DNA of 33,618 nt, from NCBI GenBank assembly GCA_944325895.1, contig CALVCA010000015.1:1-33618 (forward strand), written 5' to 3'. The position numbers and the translations under genes were made by a program. The stretch comes from Candidatus Gastranaerophilales bacterium. Its GTDB lineage: Bacteria > Cyanobacteriota > Vampirovibrionia > Gastranaerophilales > Gastranaerophilaceae. How positions within the stretch are numbered: position 1 is the first letter of the stretch; each line of letters opens with the position of its first letter. Shown here one piece after another: positions 7,866 to 15,111 of this stretch. Under the pieces are notes generated by a model, which was not told the origin of the DNA, searched no databases, and saw only the letters and a program-made list of their open reading frames with translations.

Positions 7866-8693
7866 ATGGCAATCAGAAAAATTAATCCGACATCTCCGGG
7901 ACAAAGAGGTATGACAAAGAGTGATTATCAGGAAATTACGTCTACCACACCTGAAAAATCATTGTTAAAATCTTTGAAAAAAACAGCCGGAAGAAATAAT
8001 ACAGGCAGAATTACCTGTCGTCACAAAGGCGGCGGTGTAAAAAGGGCATACCGTGTAATAGATTTTAAACGTGAAAAATTCGGTGTTCCTGCAACAGTAA
8101 AGACAATAGAATACGATCCGAACAGAAATGTAAGAATTTCACTGGTATTCTATGCAGATGGTGAAAAAAGATATATATTAACACCGGAAGGTTTAAACGT
8201 AGGTGATGTAATTGTATCAGGACCGGAAGCACCGGTACAAACAGGTAATGCAATTCCTTTGGAATTGATACCTTTAGGTACAATAGTTCATAATATAGAA
8301 CTTACTCCGGGTAGAGGCGGTGTATTGGTAAGATCAGCCGGAAATGCCGCTCAAGTAATGGCAAAAGAAGGCAATTACGTAACTATAAAATTACCGTCAT
8401 CAGAAATGAGAATGGTAAGAAAAGAATGTCTTGCCACAATAGGTACATTAGGAAATGCTGAGTTTAAAAACCTTTCAATCGGAAAAGCCGGCAGAAAACG
8501 TTATTTGGGTGTAAGACCAACAGTACGTGGTGTTACAATGAACCCTTGTGATCACCCGCACGGCGGCGGTGAAGGTAAAACAGGTCCGGGCGGACATCCT
8601 AAGACACCTTGGGGTAAACCGGCATTAGGACAAAAAACAAGAAAAATCGGAAAAGCTTCTGATAAATTAATAGTCAGAAGACGGAAAAAATAG
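7866..8693 (+). CDS. rplB: 50S ribosomal protein L2
   Basis: 275 aa, full length. The N-terminus reads [20 protein letters not shown]. The OB-fold core holds [17 protein letters not shown], and the C-terminal signature [20 protein letters not shown] carries the conserved histidine near the peptidyl transferase centre. AAAGGAG precedes the ATG. L2 is needed for subunit association and peptidyl transfer. Confidence 0.98.
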   Translation: MAIRKINPTSPGQRGMTKSDYQEITSTTPEKSLLKSLKKTAGRNNTGRITCRHKGGGVKRAYRVIDFKREKFGVPATVKTIEYDPNRNVRISLVFYADGEKRYILTPEGLNVGDVIVSGPEAPVQTGNAIPLELIPLGTIVHNIELTPGRGGVLVRSAGNAAQVMAKEGNYVTIKLPSSEMRMVRKECLATIGTLGNAEFKNLSIGKAGRKRYLGVRPTVRGVTMNPCDHPHGGGEGKTGPGGHPKTPWGKPALGQKTRKIGKASDKLIVRRRKK

Positions 8694-8774
8694 CGGCACA
8701 CAATGATGTGACGAGCATCCGCAGGCAGTGATGCCAAAGCAATAATATACTCAAACAAATTAAAGGAGAAATTA
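8694..8774 (+). promoter_or_regulatory. Spacer between rplB and rpsS
   Basis: 81 nt with the start-proximal AAAGGAG of rpsS at its end. Short G/C-rich complementary segments (such as GGCA...TGCC) can be drawn, but nothing strong enough to name. It is longer than the 12-20 nt gaps found in the rest of the cluster. Confidence 0.3.
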
Positions 8775-9056
8775 ATGGCACGTTCATTAAAAAAAGGTCC
8801 ATATGTAGAACATTCTCTACAAACAAAAATAGAAAAAATGAATGCGAACTCTGAACATAAAGTTATAAAAACTTGGTCAAGAGCGTCAATGATAGTACCG
8901 GATATGTTAGGACATACAATAGCGGTACATAACGGAAAAACTCATGTACCTGTATATGTAACAGAGCAAATGATTGGACACAAATTAGGTGAATTCGCAC
9001 CTACAAGATTGTTTAAAGGACACGCAGGTTCTGATAAAACCGCAAAAAGAAAATAA
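8775..9056 (+). CDS. rpsS: 30S ribosomal protein S19
   Basis: 93 aa. Family sequence from the start ([15 protein letters not shown]), with [40 protein letters not shown] and LGEFAPTR. S19 sits in the 30S head next to S13 and contacts the A-site finger. Good AAAGGAG before the ATG. Only 12 bases separate it from rplV. Confidence 0.97.
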   Translation: MARSLKKGPYVEHSLQTKIEKMNANSEHKVIKTWSRASMIVPDMLGHTIAVHNGKTHVPVYVTEQMIGHKLGEFAPTRLFKGHAGSDKTAKRK

Positions 9057-9068
9057 AGGAAAGTAAAA

Positions 9069-9401
9069 ATGGAAGCAAAATCAAGACAAACAGATATCAA
9101 AATGACAGCAAGAAAACTTCGCAGAGTAATAAACGAAGTAAGAGGAAAAGCTGTTAAAGATGCTCAAGATATGTTACGTTTTATGCCTTACTTTGCAGCA
9201 AGAGTGGTAGAGAAGAACTTGAAAGCCGCAGTTGCAAACGCACAGGAAAAATACGGTGTAGGTGCTGAAAACTTGAAAATTTCAGAGATATACGCAGATG
9301 AAAGCGTTACATATAAAAGAGGTAAACCAAGAGCACAAGGTCGTATATATAAAAGATTAAAACGTACATCACACCTTACATTAAAAGTTAGCGAAAAGTA
9401 A
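9069..9401 (+). CDS. rplV: 50S ribosomal protein L22
   Basis: 110 aa. Contains KMTARKLRRVINEVRGK, the beta-hairpin region that reaches into the exit tunnel, and the C-terminal signature RGKPRAQGRIYKRLKRTSHL. The ribosome binding site is AAAGGAAAG. The start and length match the family, with a short charged N-terminus (MEAKSRQTD). Tight spacing (12 nt each side) places it inside one transcription unit with rpsS and rpsC. Confidence 0.96.
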   Translation: MEAKSRQTDIKMTARKLRRVINEVRGKAVKDAQDMLRFMPYFAARVVEKNLKAAVANAQEKYGVGAENLKISEIYADESVTYKRGKPRAQGRIYKRLKRTSHLTLKVSEK

Positions 9402-9413
9402 AAGGAATAAAAA

Positions 9414-10136
9414 ATGGGACAAAAAACACATCCAACCGGATTTAGAGTAGGAATAATTCAACCTTGGGCAAGCACCTGGTTTGCAAAGGTTAAAGAGTAC
9501 GGCGAATTTGTAGCAGAAGACGCTAAGATCAGAAAATATATCAAGAAAAAATTGTATGCAGCCGGAATATCAAAGATATTGATTTCTAGAAAGGCACAGA
9601 ATACAACAATTACGGTAGTAACCGCAAAACCCGGTATAGTAGTAGGCAGAGGCGGTCAAGGTATCGATGAATTAAGACAGGACGTAACAAAATATTTAGG
9701 AAAACCTGTAGTAATAAATGTTGTTGAAGTAGCAAGAATAGATGCAGATGCACAATTGGTAGCCGAATCTATAGCACAACAGCTGGAAAAACGTGTAGCA
9801 TTCAGACGTGCTATGAAACAGGCAATGCAAAGAACAATGCGAGCAGGTGTTCAAGGTATAAAAGTTATGGTGTCAGGTCGTTTGGGCGGTGCAGAAATTG
9901 CACGTTCAGAATGGGCAAAAGAAGGAAGAATACCACTTCAGACATTAAGAGCTGATGTAGATTACGGATTTACTGAAGCTGATACTATAATGGGTAAAAT
10001 TGGCGTAAAGGTATGGATTTTCAAGGGTAATTTATTACCTGGAGAAAAAGCAGACCAAAACATAAAAACAAAAAGCGGCAAAGGCGAAGAAAAAGGTATC
10101 AGACGCCCGAGACGCAGAGCAATCGAAACAGAATAA
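9414..10136 (+). CDS. rpsC: 30S ribosomal protein S3
   Basis: 240 aa. Begins [20 protein letters not shown]. The type II KH domain includes [16 protein letters not shown]. The C-terminal domain has [20 protein letters not shown] and [14 protein letters not shown], with a basic tail ([13 protein letters not shown]). S3 lines the mRNA entry tunnel and contributes to helicase activity. AAAGGA lies upstream of the ATG. Confidence 0.98.
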   Translation: MGQKTHPTGFRVGIIQPWASTWFAKVKEYGEFVAEDAKIRKYIKKKLYAAGISKILISRKAQNTTITVVTAKPGIVVGRGGQGIDELRQDVTKYLGKPVVINVVEVARIDADAQLVAESIAQQLEKRVAFRRAMKQAMQRTMRAGVQGIKVMVSGRLGGAEIARSEWAKEGRIPLQTLRADVDYGFTEADTIMGKIGVKVWIFKGNLLPGEKADQNIKTKSGKGEEKGIRRPRRRAIETE

Positions 10137-10150
10137 AGGAGTAAATAATA

Positions 10151-10558
10151 ATGTTACAGCCTAAAAAAACAAAATATCGTAAAATGATGAAAGGCAGAAT
10201 GAAGGGAACCGAAACAAGAGGAACAAAACTTGAATTTGGCGGTTATGCACTTCAAGCCTTAGAACCGGGCTGGATAACCAGCAGACAAATAGAGGCTGCA
10301 CGTCGTGCAATGACTCGTGAAATCAAACGTGGCGGTAACGTTTGGATAAAAATATTCCCGGATAAACCGATTACGGCAAAACCGGCAGAAACTCGTATGG
10401 GTTCAGGAAAAGGTAATTTGGAATACTGGGTAGCAGTCGTAAAACCGAACAGAATACTTTTTGAACTTGATTATTTTGACAGAAATGTTGCAATTCATGC
10501 ATTAGAATTAGCAGCTCAAAAACTTCCTATCAAGGTCAAAGTTGTAGAAAAAGCATAA
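10151..10558 (+). CDS. rplP: 50S ribosomal protein L16
   Basis: 135 aa. Starts [20 protein letters not shown] and contains the L16 signatures [40 protein letters not shown] and [16 protein letters not shown]. It organises the A-site region of the 50S subunit. AAAGGAG is positioned 5' of the ATG, 14 bases after rpsC. Confidence 0.97.
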   Translation: MLQPKKTKYRKMMKGRMKGTETRGTKLEFGGYALQALEPGWITSRQIEAARRAMTREIKRGGNVWIKIFPDKPITAKPAETRMGSGKGNLEYWVAVVKPNRILFELDYFDRNVAIHALELAAQKLPIKVKVVEKA

Positions 10559-10570
10559 GGAAATACAGAA

Positions 10571-10753
10571 ATGAAATTAAGTGAAATGCGTGAAAAAACT
10601 GTTGATGAGTTAAAAGAACAAATTGTAAATTGGAAGAAAGATTTGTTTAATTACAGATTGCAGCTTTCAACACACAAATTGGAAAACACAGCGTTGATTT
10701 CTAAGACAAAAAGACTTATAGCTCAGGCAAAGACAGTAATAAAAGAAAAATAA
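10571..10753 (+). CDS. rpmC: 50S ribosomal protein L29
   Basis: 60 aa. Typical two-helix L29: MKLSEMREKTVDELKEQIVN, then KKDLFNYRLQLSTHKLENTA and a basic C-terminal helix. It sits near the exit tunnel next to L23. Position between rplP and rpsQ is the universal gene order. The upstream AAGGAAA is a fair ribosome binding site. Confidence 0.95.
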   Translation: MKLSEMREKTVDELKEQIVNWKKDLFNYRLQLSTHKLENTALISKTKRLIAQAKTVIKEK

Positions 10754-10772
10754 ATTTTCAAAGGAGAAATAA

Positions 10773-11018
10773 ATGCCTAAAAAAGAAAAACAAGGAATGG
10801 TAATCAGCAATAAGATGGACAAAACAGTCGTTGTAAAAGTGGCTGATTATGAACCACATCCTAAATACAAAAAAATTATGGAATCAAACAAAAACTATAA
10901 AGCTCATGACGCAGAGAATGTATGCAATGAAGGCGACATTGTAAGAATAGTAGAATCCAAGCCGCTTTCAGGCGACAAACGCTGGGTAGTTGCTGAAGTA
11001 GTTGAAAAAGCACGTTAA
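10773..11018 (+). CDS. rpsQ: 30S ribosomal protein S17
   Basis: 81 aa. OB-fold protein that binds 16S rRNA early in assembly. Contains GMVISNKMDKTVVVKV, HPKYKKIMESNKNYKAHD, NEGDIVRIVESKPLS and KRWVVAEVVEKA. AAAGGAG lies upstream of the ATG, with a 19-nt gap after rpmC. Confidence 0.96.
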   Translation: MPKKEKQGMVISNKMDKTVVVKVADYEPHPKYKKIMESNKNYKAHDAENVCNEGDIVRIVESKPLSGDKRWVVAEVVEKAR

Positions 11019-11038
11019 CGATATAAAGGAAACGAAAA

Positions 11039-11407
11039 ATGATACAACAAGAAACAAGACTAGAAGTAGCAGATAACACAGGGGCAAAAGAACTTTTGTG
11101 TATTCGTGTTATGGGAAGCTCAAATAAAAAATTTGCGGCTGTAGGCGATGAAATAGTAGCGACAGTAAAGGATGCTACTCCGAATATGGCAGTAAAGAAA
11201 TCGGAAGTTGTAAGAGCTGTTGTTGTAAGAACCAAAGCTGATATCAAACGTAACGACGGATCTGTAATCAGATTTGATGAAAACGCAGCAGTAATTATAA
11301 ATAAAGACGGCAACCCGAGAGGAACACGTGTTTTCGGACCAGTAGCCCGTGAATTAAGAGACAAGGGTTATATGAAAATAGTTTCTCTTGCACCGGAAGT
11401 TATCTAA
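11039..11407 (+). CDS. rplN: 50S ribosomal protein L14
   Basis: 122 aa, exact family length. [20 protein letters not shown] is the standard N-terminus. The core signature includes [40 protein letters not shown] and VARELRD. L14 forms inter-subunit bridges and is the docking site for RsfS. The ribosome binding site is AAAGGAAA. Confidence 0.98.
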   Translation: MIQQETRLEVADNTGAKELLCIRVMGSSNKKFAAVGDEIVATVKDATPNMAVKKSEVVRAVVVRTKADIKRNDGSVIRFDENAAVIINKDGNPRGTRVFGPVARELRDKGYMKIVSLAPEVI

Positions 11408-11429
11408 AAAATACAATTGGAGAAAAGAA

Positions 11430-11768
11430 ATGACAGAGAAAAATAAAAAATTCTTGCACGTAAAAACCGGTGACAGGGTCATGGTAATCGCAGGAAAAGA
11501 CAAAGGAAAAACAGGTAACGTAAAAAAAGCTTATCCTCAGGAAGGAAAAGTTTCAGTGGAAGGCTTGAATATGGTTACTAAAGCACAAAAACCGATGCCT
11601 GCAGCAGGAATTCAAGGCGGCTTAATTCAGCTTGAAGCACCAATGGACGCTTCAAAAGTAATGATAGTTTGTCCGGCTTGCGAAAAACCGACCAAGGTAA
11701 AGCATAGTGTCGTAGACGGCAAAAAAGTACGTGTTTGTAAAAAATGTGGTGAACAATTAGATGTGTAA
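11430..11768 (+). CDS. rplX: 50S ribosomal protein L24 (with two CxxC pairs)
   Basis: 112 aa from ATG 11430. A longer in-frame reading from 11388 overlaps rplN and adds non-family residues. TTGGAG precedes the chosen ATG. The KOW motif is [20 protein letters not shown]. The C-terminal part has CPAC (about residues 76-79) and CKKC (about 105-108), which could bind zinc. L24 starts 50S assembly at the 5' end of 23S rRNA. Confidence 0.95.
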   Translation: MTEKNKKFLHVKTGDRVMVIAGKDKGKTGNVKKAYPQEGKVSVEGLNMVTKAQKPMPAAGIQGGLIQLEAPMDASKVMIVCPACEKPTKVKHSVVDGKKVRVCKKCGEQLDV

Positions 11769-11806
11769 CGGAAAGCGCCAATCATCTTAAGAAAAGGAAA
11801 AAGAAA

Positions 11807-12361
11807 ATGACAACAACTGAAAGCTTAAAGAAAAAATACGACAAAGAAGTTAAATCAGCATTAAAAGAAAAATTTGGTTACAAAAACGACCATCAAATTC
11901 CTAAACTTCACAAGATAGTTTTGAATATGGGGGTAGGTGAAGCTTCTCACAATTCCAAAATAGCTGAATCAATTGAAGCACAGTTAACCAAAATAGCCGG
12001 TCAAAAAGCTGTTATCACAAAGGCTAAAAAATCAATAGCATCTTATAAATTAAGAGAAGGAATGCCGGTTGGAGCCATGGTAACATTACGTGGAGAAAGA
12101 ATGTATGATTTCTTGCAGAAAATCATTTGCGTAGTTCTTCCTAGAATTCGTGACTTTAGAGGAATAAGCCCCAAAAGTTTTGACGGCAGAGGAAACTATA
12201 CATTAGGTTTGAAAGAACAGGCATTGTTCCCTGAAATTACATATGAAGAAGTTGATTTGGTAAAAGGTATGAACGTATCTATTATCACAACAGCAGAAAC
12301 AGATGATGAAGCAAGAGAATTGTTAAAATTACTCGGAATGCCTTTCAAAGGAATGAAATAA
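11807..12361 (+). CDS. rplE: 50S ribosomal protein L5
   Basis: 184 aa. Contains [40 protein letters not shown], the core [20 protein letters not shown] and the C-terminal motif [17 protein letters not shown]5 binds 5S rRNA and forms bridges with S13. AAAAGGAAAA lies upstream of the ATG. Confidence 0.97.
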   Translation: MTTTESLKKKYDKEVKSALKEKFGYKNDHQIPKLHKIVLNMGVGEASHNSKIAESIEAQLTKIAGQKAVITKAKKSIASYKLREGMPVGAMVTLRGERMYDFLQKIICVVLPRIRDFRGISPKSFDGRGNYTLGLKEQALFPEITYEEVDLVKGMNVSIITTAETDDEARELLKLLGMPFKGMK

Positions 12362-12386
12362 TTAGGTAAATAAAAAGGAGAAATTC

Positions 12387-12593
12387 ATGGCTAAAAAAGC
12401 GATGATAAACAAAGAAGAAAAAAGAAGAATGCTTGCTGCAAAGGGCAAATACCCGACAGTAAGACTTCATAACAGATGCAGCATATGCGGCAGACCTCAC
12501 GGATTTCATAGAGATTTTGGCTTATGCAGAATTTGTTTGAGAAAAATGGCACATCAGGGATTATTACCCGGTGTTACCAAAGCAAGCTGGTAA
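12387..12593 (+). CDS. rpsN: 30S ribosomal protein S14, zinc-binding type
   Basis: 68 aa. The [20 protein letters not shown] segment supplies a CxxC...CxxC zinc site, so this is the short type Z (C+) S14 rather than the ~100-aa zinc-free form. It has an N-terminal extension of about seven residues and ends [11 protein letters not shown], the family C-terminus. The ribosome binding site is AAAAGGAG. It is the last gene before a terminator that breaks the ribosomal cluster. Confidence 0.97.
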   Translation: MAKKAMINKEEKRRMLAAKGKYPTVRLHNRCSICGRPHGFHRDFGLCRICLRKMAHQGLLPGVTKASW

Positions 12594-12618
12594 AAAGCAC
12601 CCATAGGGTGCTTTTTTT
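12592..12618. terminator. Terminator between converging rpsN and the orphan gene
   Basis: AAAAAGCACCC-ATA-GGGTGCTTTTTTT: a GC-rich 6-bp stem extended by five A-T pairs, flanked by A- and T-runs, so it can act in both directions. It overlaps the rpsN stop on the left and touches the TAA (12617-12619) of the minus-strand gene on the right. Confidence 0.9.
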
Positions 12619-12910
12619 AAGCTAATTTGTCAAAGTTTTGTCCGACTTTAGACATACTTGTTTCAAATATGGCATCCATATCGTCAGGAAAATCCAATTC
12701 TAAATTACATGGTGCAGATGGATTTTTTTTGTACATATCTTTGTAAAAATTTTCTAATTGTTTAGCCGCTTTTTGACCGTTTTTTGCATAGCTGCATGCT
12801 GTGCCCAGCATATAATCACGTTTCAAACAAGCTTCTTCATCAGGCATTGTTTGGTTGGCATTGAGCCGGTATTTTCCGGCAAAGTTAAGATTTGAGTTAA
12901 TTCCATTCAT
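12617..12910 (-). CDS. Small lineage-type orphan protein inverted inside the ribosomal cluster
   Basis: 97 aa from ATG 12910 (the codon before it is a GTG that could also initiate). The minus strand carries AAAGGCGG about 7 bases upstream. The N-terminus MNGINSNLNFAGKYRLNANQ shows the NFxGK motif also seen in the protein at 4483. The rest is helical and charged, with three cysteines and an acidic stretch (LDFPDDMDA). It has no signal peptide and no membrane segment. I recognise no family. It sits on the opposite strand between rpsN and rpsH, where other bacteria have no gap, suggesting insertion by rearrangement. Confidence 0.7.
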   Translation of the reverse strand: MNGINSNLNFAGKYRLNANQTMPDEEACLKRDYMLGTACSYAKNGQKAAKQLENFYKDMYKKNPSAPCNLELDFPDDMDAIFETSMSKVGQNFDKLA

Positions 12911-13018
12911 CACACTACCGCCTTTCTTTTTATGTTAAAACGTATGAATTTAATTAATTGCTTTAAATATTGTCAGGCATTAAGAAATGTAAAGCAGATT
13001 ATTCTAATTATTAACATG

Positions 13019-13061
13019 TTGCAACAAATTACTTGTAAAATAAAAATATTTGTAATAAAAT
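13019..13061 (+). promoter_or_regulatory. Putative promoter for rpsH-rplF-rplR
   Basis: Because rpsN ends in a terminator and an inverted gene follows, rpsH needs its own promoter. Two overlapping candidates are visible: TTGCAA (13019-13024) with TAAAAT at 13036-13041 preceded by TG (an extended -10, short spacing), and TTGTAA (13034-13039) with TAAAAT (13056-13061) at 16 bp. Neither is decisive. Confidence 0.45.
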
Positions 13062-13131
13062 AAACGTGTTAACTGCCGAAAGAAGCTTTAATATGAGCAA
13101 CAATTAATTCGGTAAGAACGGGTAGAAGGAG

Positions 13132-13149
13132 CCGATTATAATCGGTTTT
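13132..13149 (+). promoter_or_regulatory. Hairpin with T-run in the rpsH leader (possible attenuator)
   Basis: CCGATTATAATCGG is a perfect 14-bp palindrome followed by TTTT, about 23 bases before the rpsH start. It could be a weak attenuator or a ribosomal-protein binding site; S8 is the known autoregulator of spc operons in enterobacteria. The stem is only 5-7 bp and partly AT. Confidence 0.4.
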
Positions 13150-13171
13150 CGCAAGCAGTAAAGGAAAAAAT

Positions 13172-13567
13172 ATGAACACAGATCCGATAGCAGATATGCT
13201 TACAAGAATCAGAAATGCCAGTATGGTTTTTCATGAAACAGTTTCAATTCCTTCTTCAAAATTGAAGATTGAATTGGCAAAATTGTTGAAAGAAGAAGGT
13301 TTTATCACAGATTACGAAGTAAAAGAAGACGGGAAATTTAAATCAATTCTTATTACTTTAAAATATGATGAAAAACATAAACCTGTAATTACAAAGCTGG
13401 AAAGAGTTTCAAAGCCGGGCTTAAGAAGTTATTCAAAGGCTAAAAATTTACCGCAGGTATTAGGCGGAATGGGTGTAGCAATTGTTTCTACAAGCAAAGG
13501 CTTGTTGACAGACAGAAAAGCCCGCAAAGAAAATATAGGCGGCGAAGTTCTTTGTTACATATACTAG
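13172..13567 (+). CDS. rpsH: 30S ribosomal protein S8
   Basis: 131 aa, family length. [20 protein letters not shown] is the classical S8 start. The C-terminal domain has [20 protein letters not shown] and [21 protein letters not shown]8 binds helix 21 of 16S rRNA and represses spc operons in enterobacteria. AAAGGAAAA precedes the ATG. It heads the second ribosomal transcription unit here. Confidence 0.97.
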   Translation: MNTDPIADMLTRIRNASMVFHETVSIPSSKLKIELAKLLKEEGFITDYEVKEDGKFKSILITLKYDEKHKPVITKLERVSKPGLRSYSKAKNLPQVLGGMGVAIVSTSKGLLTDRKARKENIGGEVLCYIY

Positions 13568-13626
13568 AGTCAGACATAATTGGTAGAAAAGTCTGATAAA
13601 ACAATATACCAAAAGGAGAAATAAAA

Positions 13627-14166
13627 ATGTCACGTATAGGTAAGAAACCGATTGAAATTCCGCAAGGAGTTGAAGTAAAAATAGAAGGTCAAACAGTTAC
13701 GGCGAAAGGACCTTTAGGCGAAGAAACAGTTGAAGTTCGTCCTGAAATAGCCGTAAAAATTGAAGATAACCATGTTGTATTGTCAAAGGTTGGAGAATCA
13801 AGAGAAACCGATGCATTGTACGGGTTATTCAGAACGCTTGTTGCTAATGCTGTTCACGGTGTAAAAGAAGGTTTTGAAAAGAAATTGGAAATACAAGGTG
13901 TAGGTTATCGTGCACAAATGCAGGGAACAACTTTGAATATGCAGTTAGGCTATTCGCACCCTGTAGATATAGTACCGCCTAAAGGTATTACGATTTCAGT
14001 AGAAGCAAACACAAAAATCACCGTAAAAGGTTCAAATAAGCAAACTGTTGGTGATGTAGCAGCAGAAATCAGAGGCAAACGTCCGCCGGAAGTATATAAA
14101 GGAAAAGGTATCAGATACGAAGGTGAACACATCAGACGTAAAGCAGGTAAAGCAGGTAAAAAATAA
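13627..14166 (+). CDS. rplF: 50S ribosomal protein L6
   Basis: 179 aa. MSRIGKKPIEIPQGVEVKIE at the start, the two repeated L6 domains, GVGYRAQMQGTTLNMQLGYS and the signature GDVAAEIRGKRPPEVYKGKG with GIRYEGEHIRRKAGKAGKK at the end. L6 lies near the sarcin-ricin loop and the factor-binding site. The ribosome binding site is AAAAGGAG. The 59-nt gap before it contains a TCAGAC/GTCTGA inverted repeat. Confidence 0.97.
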   Translation: MSRIGKKPIEIPQGVEVKIEGQTVTAKGPLGEETVEVRPEIAVKIEDNHVVLSKVGESRETDALYGLFRTLVANAVHGVKEGFEKKLEIQGVGYRAQMQGTTLNMQLGYSHPVDIVPPKGITISVEANTKITVKGSNKQTVGDVAAEIRGKRPPEVYKGKGIRYEGEHIRRKAGKAGKK

Positions 14167-14229
14167 GCCCGCATAAACCCTTAAAGGCGGTCTTTAAGAA
14201 GGTTTGGGTAAAATGAAAGGAAAAATAAA

Positions 14230-14598
14230 ATGATTAAACAAAAGACAAGAAAACCGCAAGTACAAAAAAGACACAGATCAATCAGAACAAAAGTATCAGG
14301 AACATCAGAATTCCCGAGATTGGCTGTATACAGAAGTACAAAACATATATATGCACAATTAATTGACGATGAAAATCATGTAACATTATGTTCAGCTTCA
14401 TCAGTTGATAAAGATTTAAAAGAAAAATTATCACACGGCGGCAATATTGATGCTGCAAAAGTTGTCGGTGAGGCGATAGCTAAAAAAGCAAAATCAAAAG
14501 GTATTGAATGCGTAGTATTTGACCGTGGAGGATTTTTATATCACGGTCGTGTCGCAGCCTTAGCCGATGCGGCAAGAGAAGCCGGCTTAATGTTCTAG
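14230..14598 (+). CDS. rplR: 50S ribosomal protein L18
   Basis: 122 aa. Contains [40 protein letters not shown] and the C-terminal signature [21 protein letters not shown]18 binds 5S rRNA together with L5. The 63-nt gap before it holds a perfect 7-bp hairpin (CTTAAAG-GCGGT-CTTTAAG). In most bacteria rpsE follows directly; here a strong terminator follows instead. Confidence 0.97.
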   Translation: MIKQKTRKPQVQKRHRSIRTKVSGTSEFPRLAVYRSTKHIYAQLIDDENHVTLCSASSVDKDLKEKLSHGGNIDAAKVVGEAIAKKAKSKGIECVVFDRGGFLYHGRVAALADAAREAGLMF

Positions 14599-14604
14599 TA
14601 AAAA

Positions 14605-14633
14605 AAGACTTCCTCATCGGAAGTCTTTTTTTT
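14605..14633 (+). terminator. Strong intrinsic terminator after rplR
   Basis: AAGACTTCC (14605-14613) and GGAAGTCTT (14619-14627) form a perfect 9-bp stem with a TCATC loop, followed by an uninterrupted T-run to 14633. It closes the truncated spc operon. Confidence 0.93.
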
Positions 14634-14741
14634 GCCTTTTTAACTGTAATCATTAAGTAATTTGTATGAAATTCATGTTTTTTTCTACATAGAACGTATG
14701 ATTTTAGTGTATTAAGTTAACTCAAACCGGCAAAATTGCGG

Positions 14742-14752
14742 TAGAATATAAT
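14742..14752 (+). promoter_or_regulatory. Putative -10 region of the flagellar operon
   Basis: Overlapping TAGAAT (14742-14747) and TATAAT (14747-14752) lie 17-22 bases before the fliE start. No convincing -35 is found at the right distance. The sequence does not fit a sigma-54 site (GG and GC are only 7 bases apart) or a clear sigma-28 site. Confidence 0.4.
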
Positions 14753-14768
14753 AAGAAAGGCAGGGCGA

Positions 14769-15095
14769 ATGTATAACAATTTTCATTATGACTTGGCGGG
14801 GCGAATACAGCATACAAAACTTGATACCATAATGCCTTCAGCCCGATTGGACAGAGTAGAAACGACATCATCACCTGACTTTAAGCAGGTAATGTCCGGG
14901 CTTATTGAGAATTTTAATGCTGAACTGAATGAGCCGGATAATTTGTTGAAAGATGCAATGTCAGGGAACGGAAATGTTGATATTCACGATGTTATGACCG
15001 CAATGGCGAAATCAGAAATCAGCGTGAATGTAGCAACACAGTTAGTAGGAAAAGTTATACAGGCATATGAAAAAGTTATGCAAATTCAAGTGTAA
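14769..15095 (+). CDS. fliE: Flagellar hook-basal body protein FliE
   Basis: 108 aa. The C-terminal half matches FliE: DVMTAMAKSEISVNVATQLV followed by GKVIQAYEKVMQIQV, the helix that connects the MS ring to the proximal rod. The N-terminal half is variable, as usual in the family. AAAGG lies 8 bases before the ATG. It is the first gene of the operon, 16 bases before fliF, the same order as the common fliE-F-G-H block. Its presence points to a flagellar rather than a non-flagellar type III system. Confidence 0.88.
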   Translation: MYNNFHYDLAGRIQHTKLDTIMPSARLDRVETTSSPDFKQVMSGLIENFNAELNEPDNLLKDAMSGNGNVDIHDVMTAMAKSEISVNVATQLVGKVIQAYEKVMQIQV

Positions 15096-15111
15096 AGATT
15101 AAGGATAAAAA

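Noticed and set aside
14724-14745. Possible sigma-54 promoter before fliE (GGCAAAATTGC)
   Set aside because: The GG and GC elements are 7 bases apart, not the required 10.
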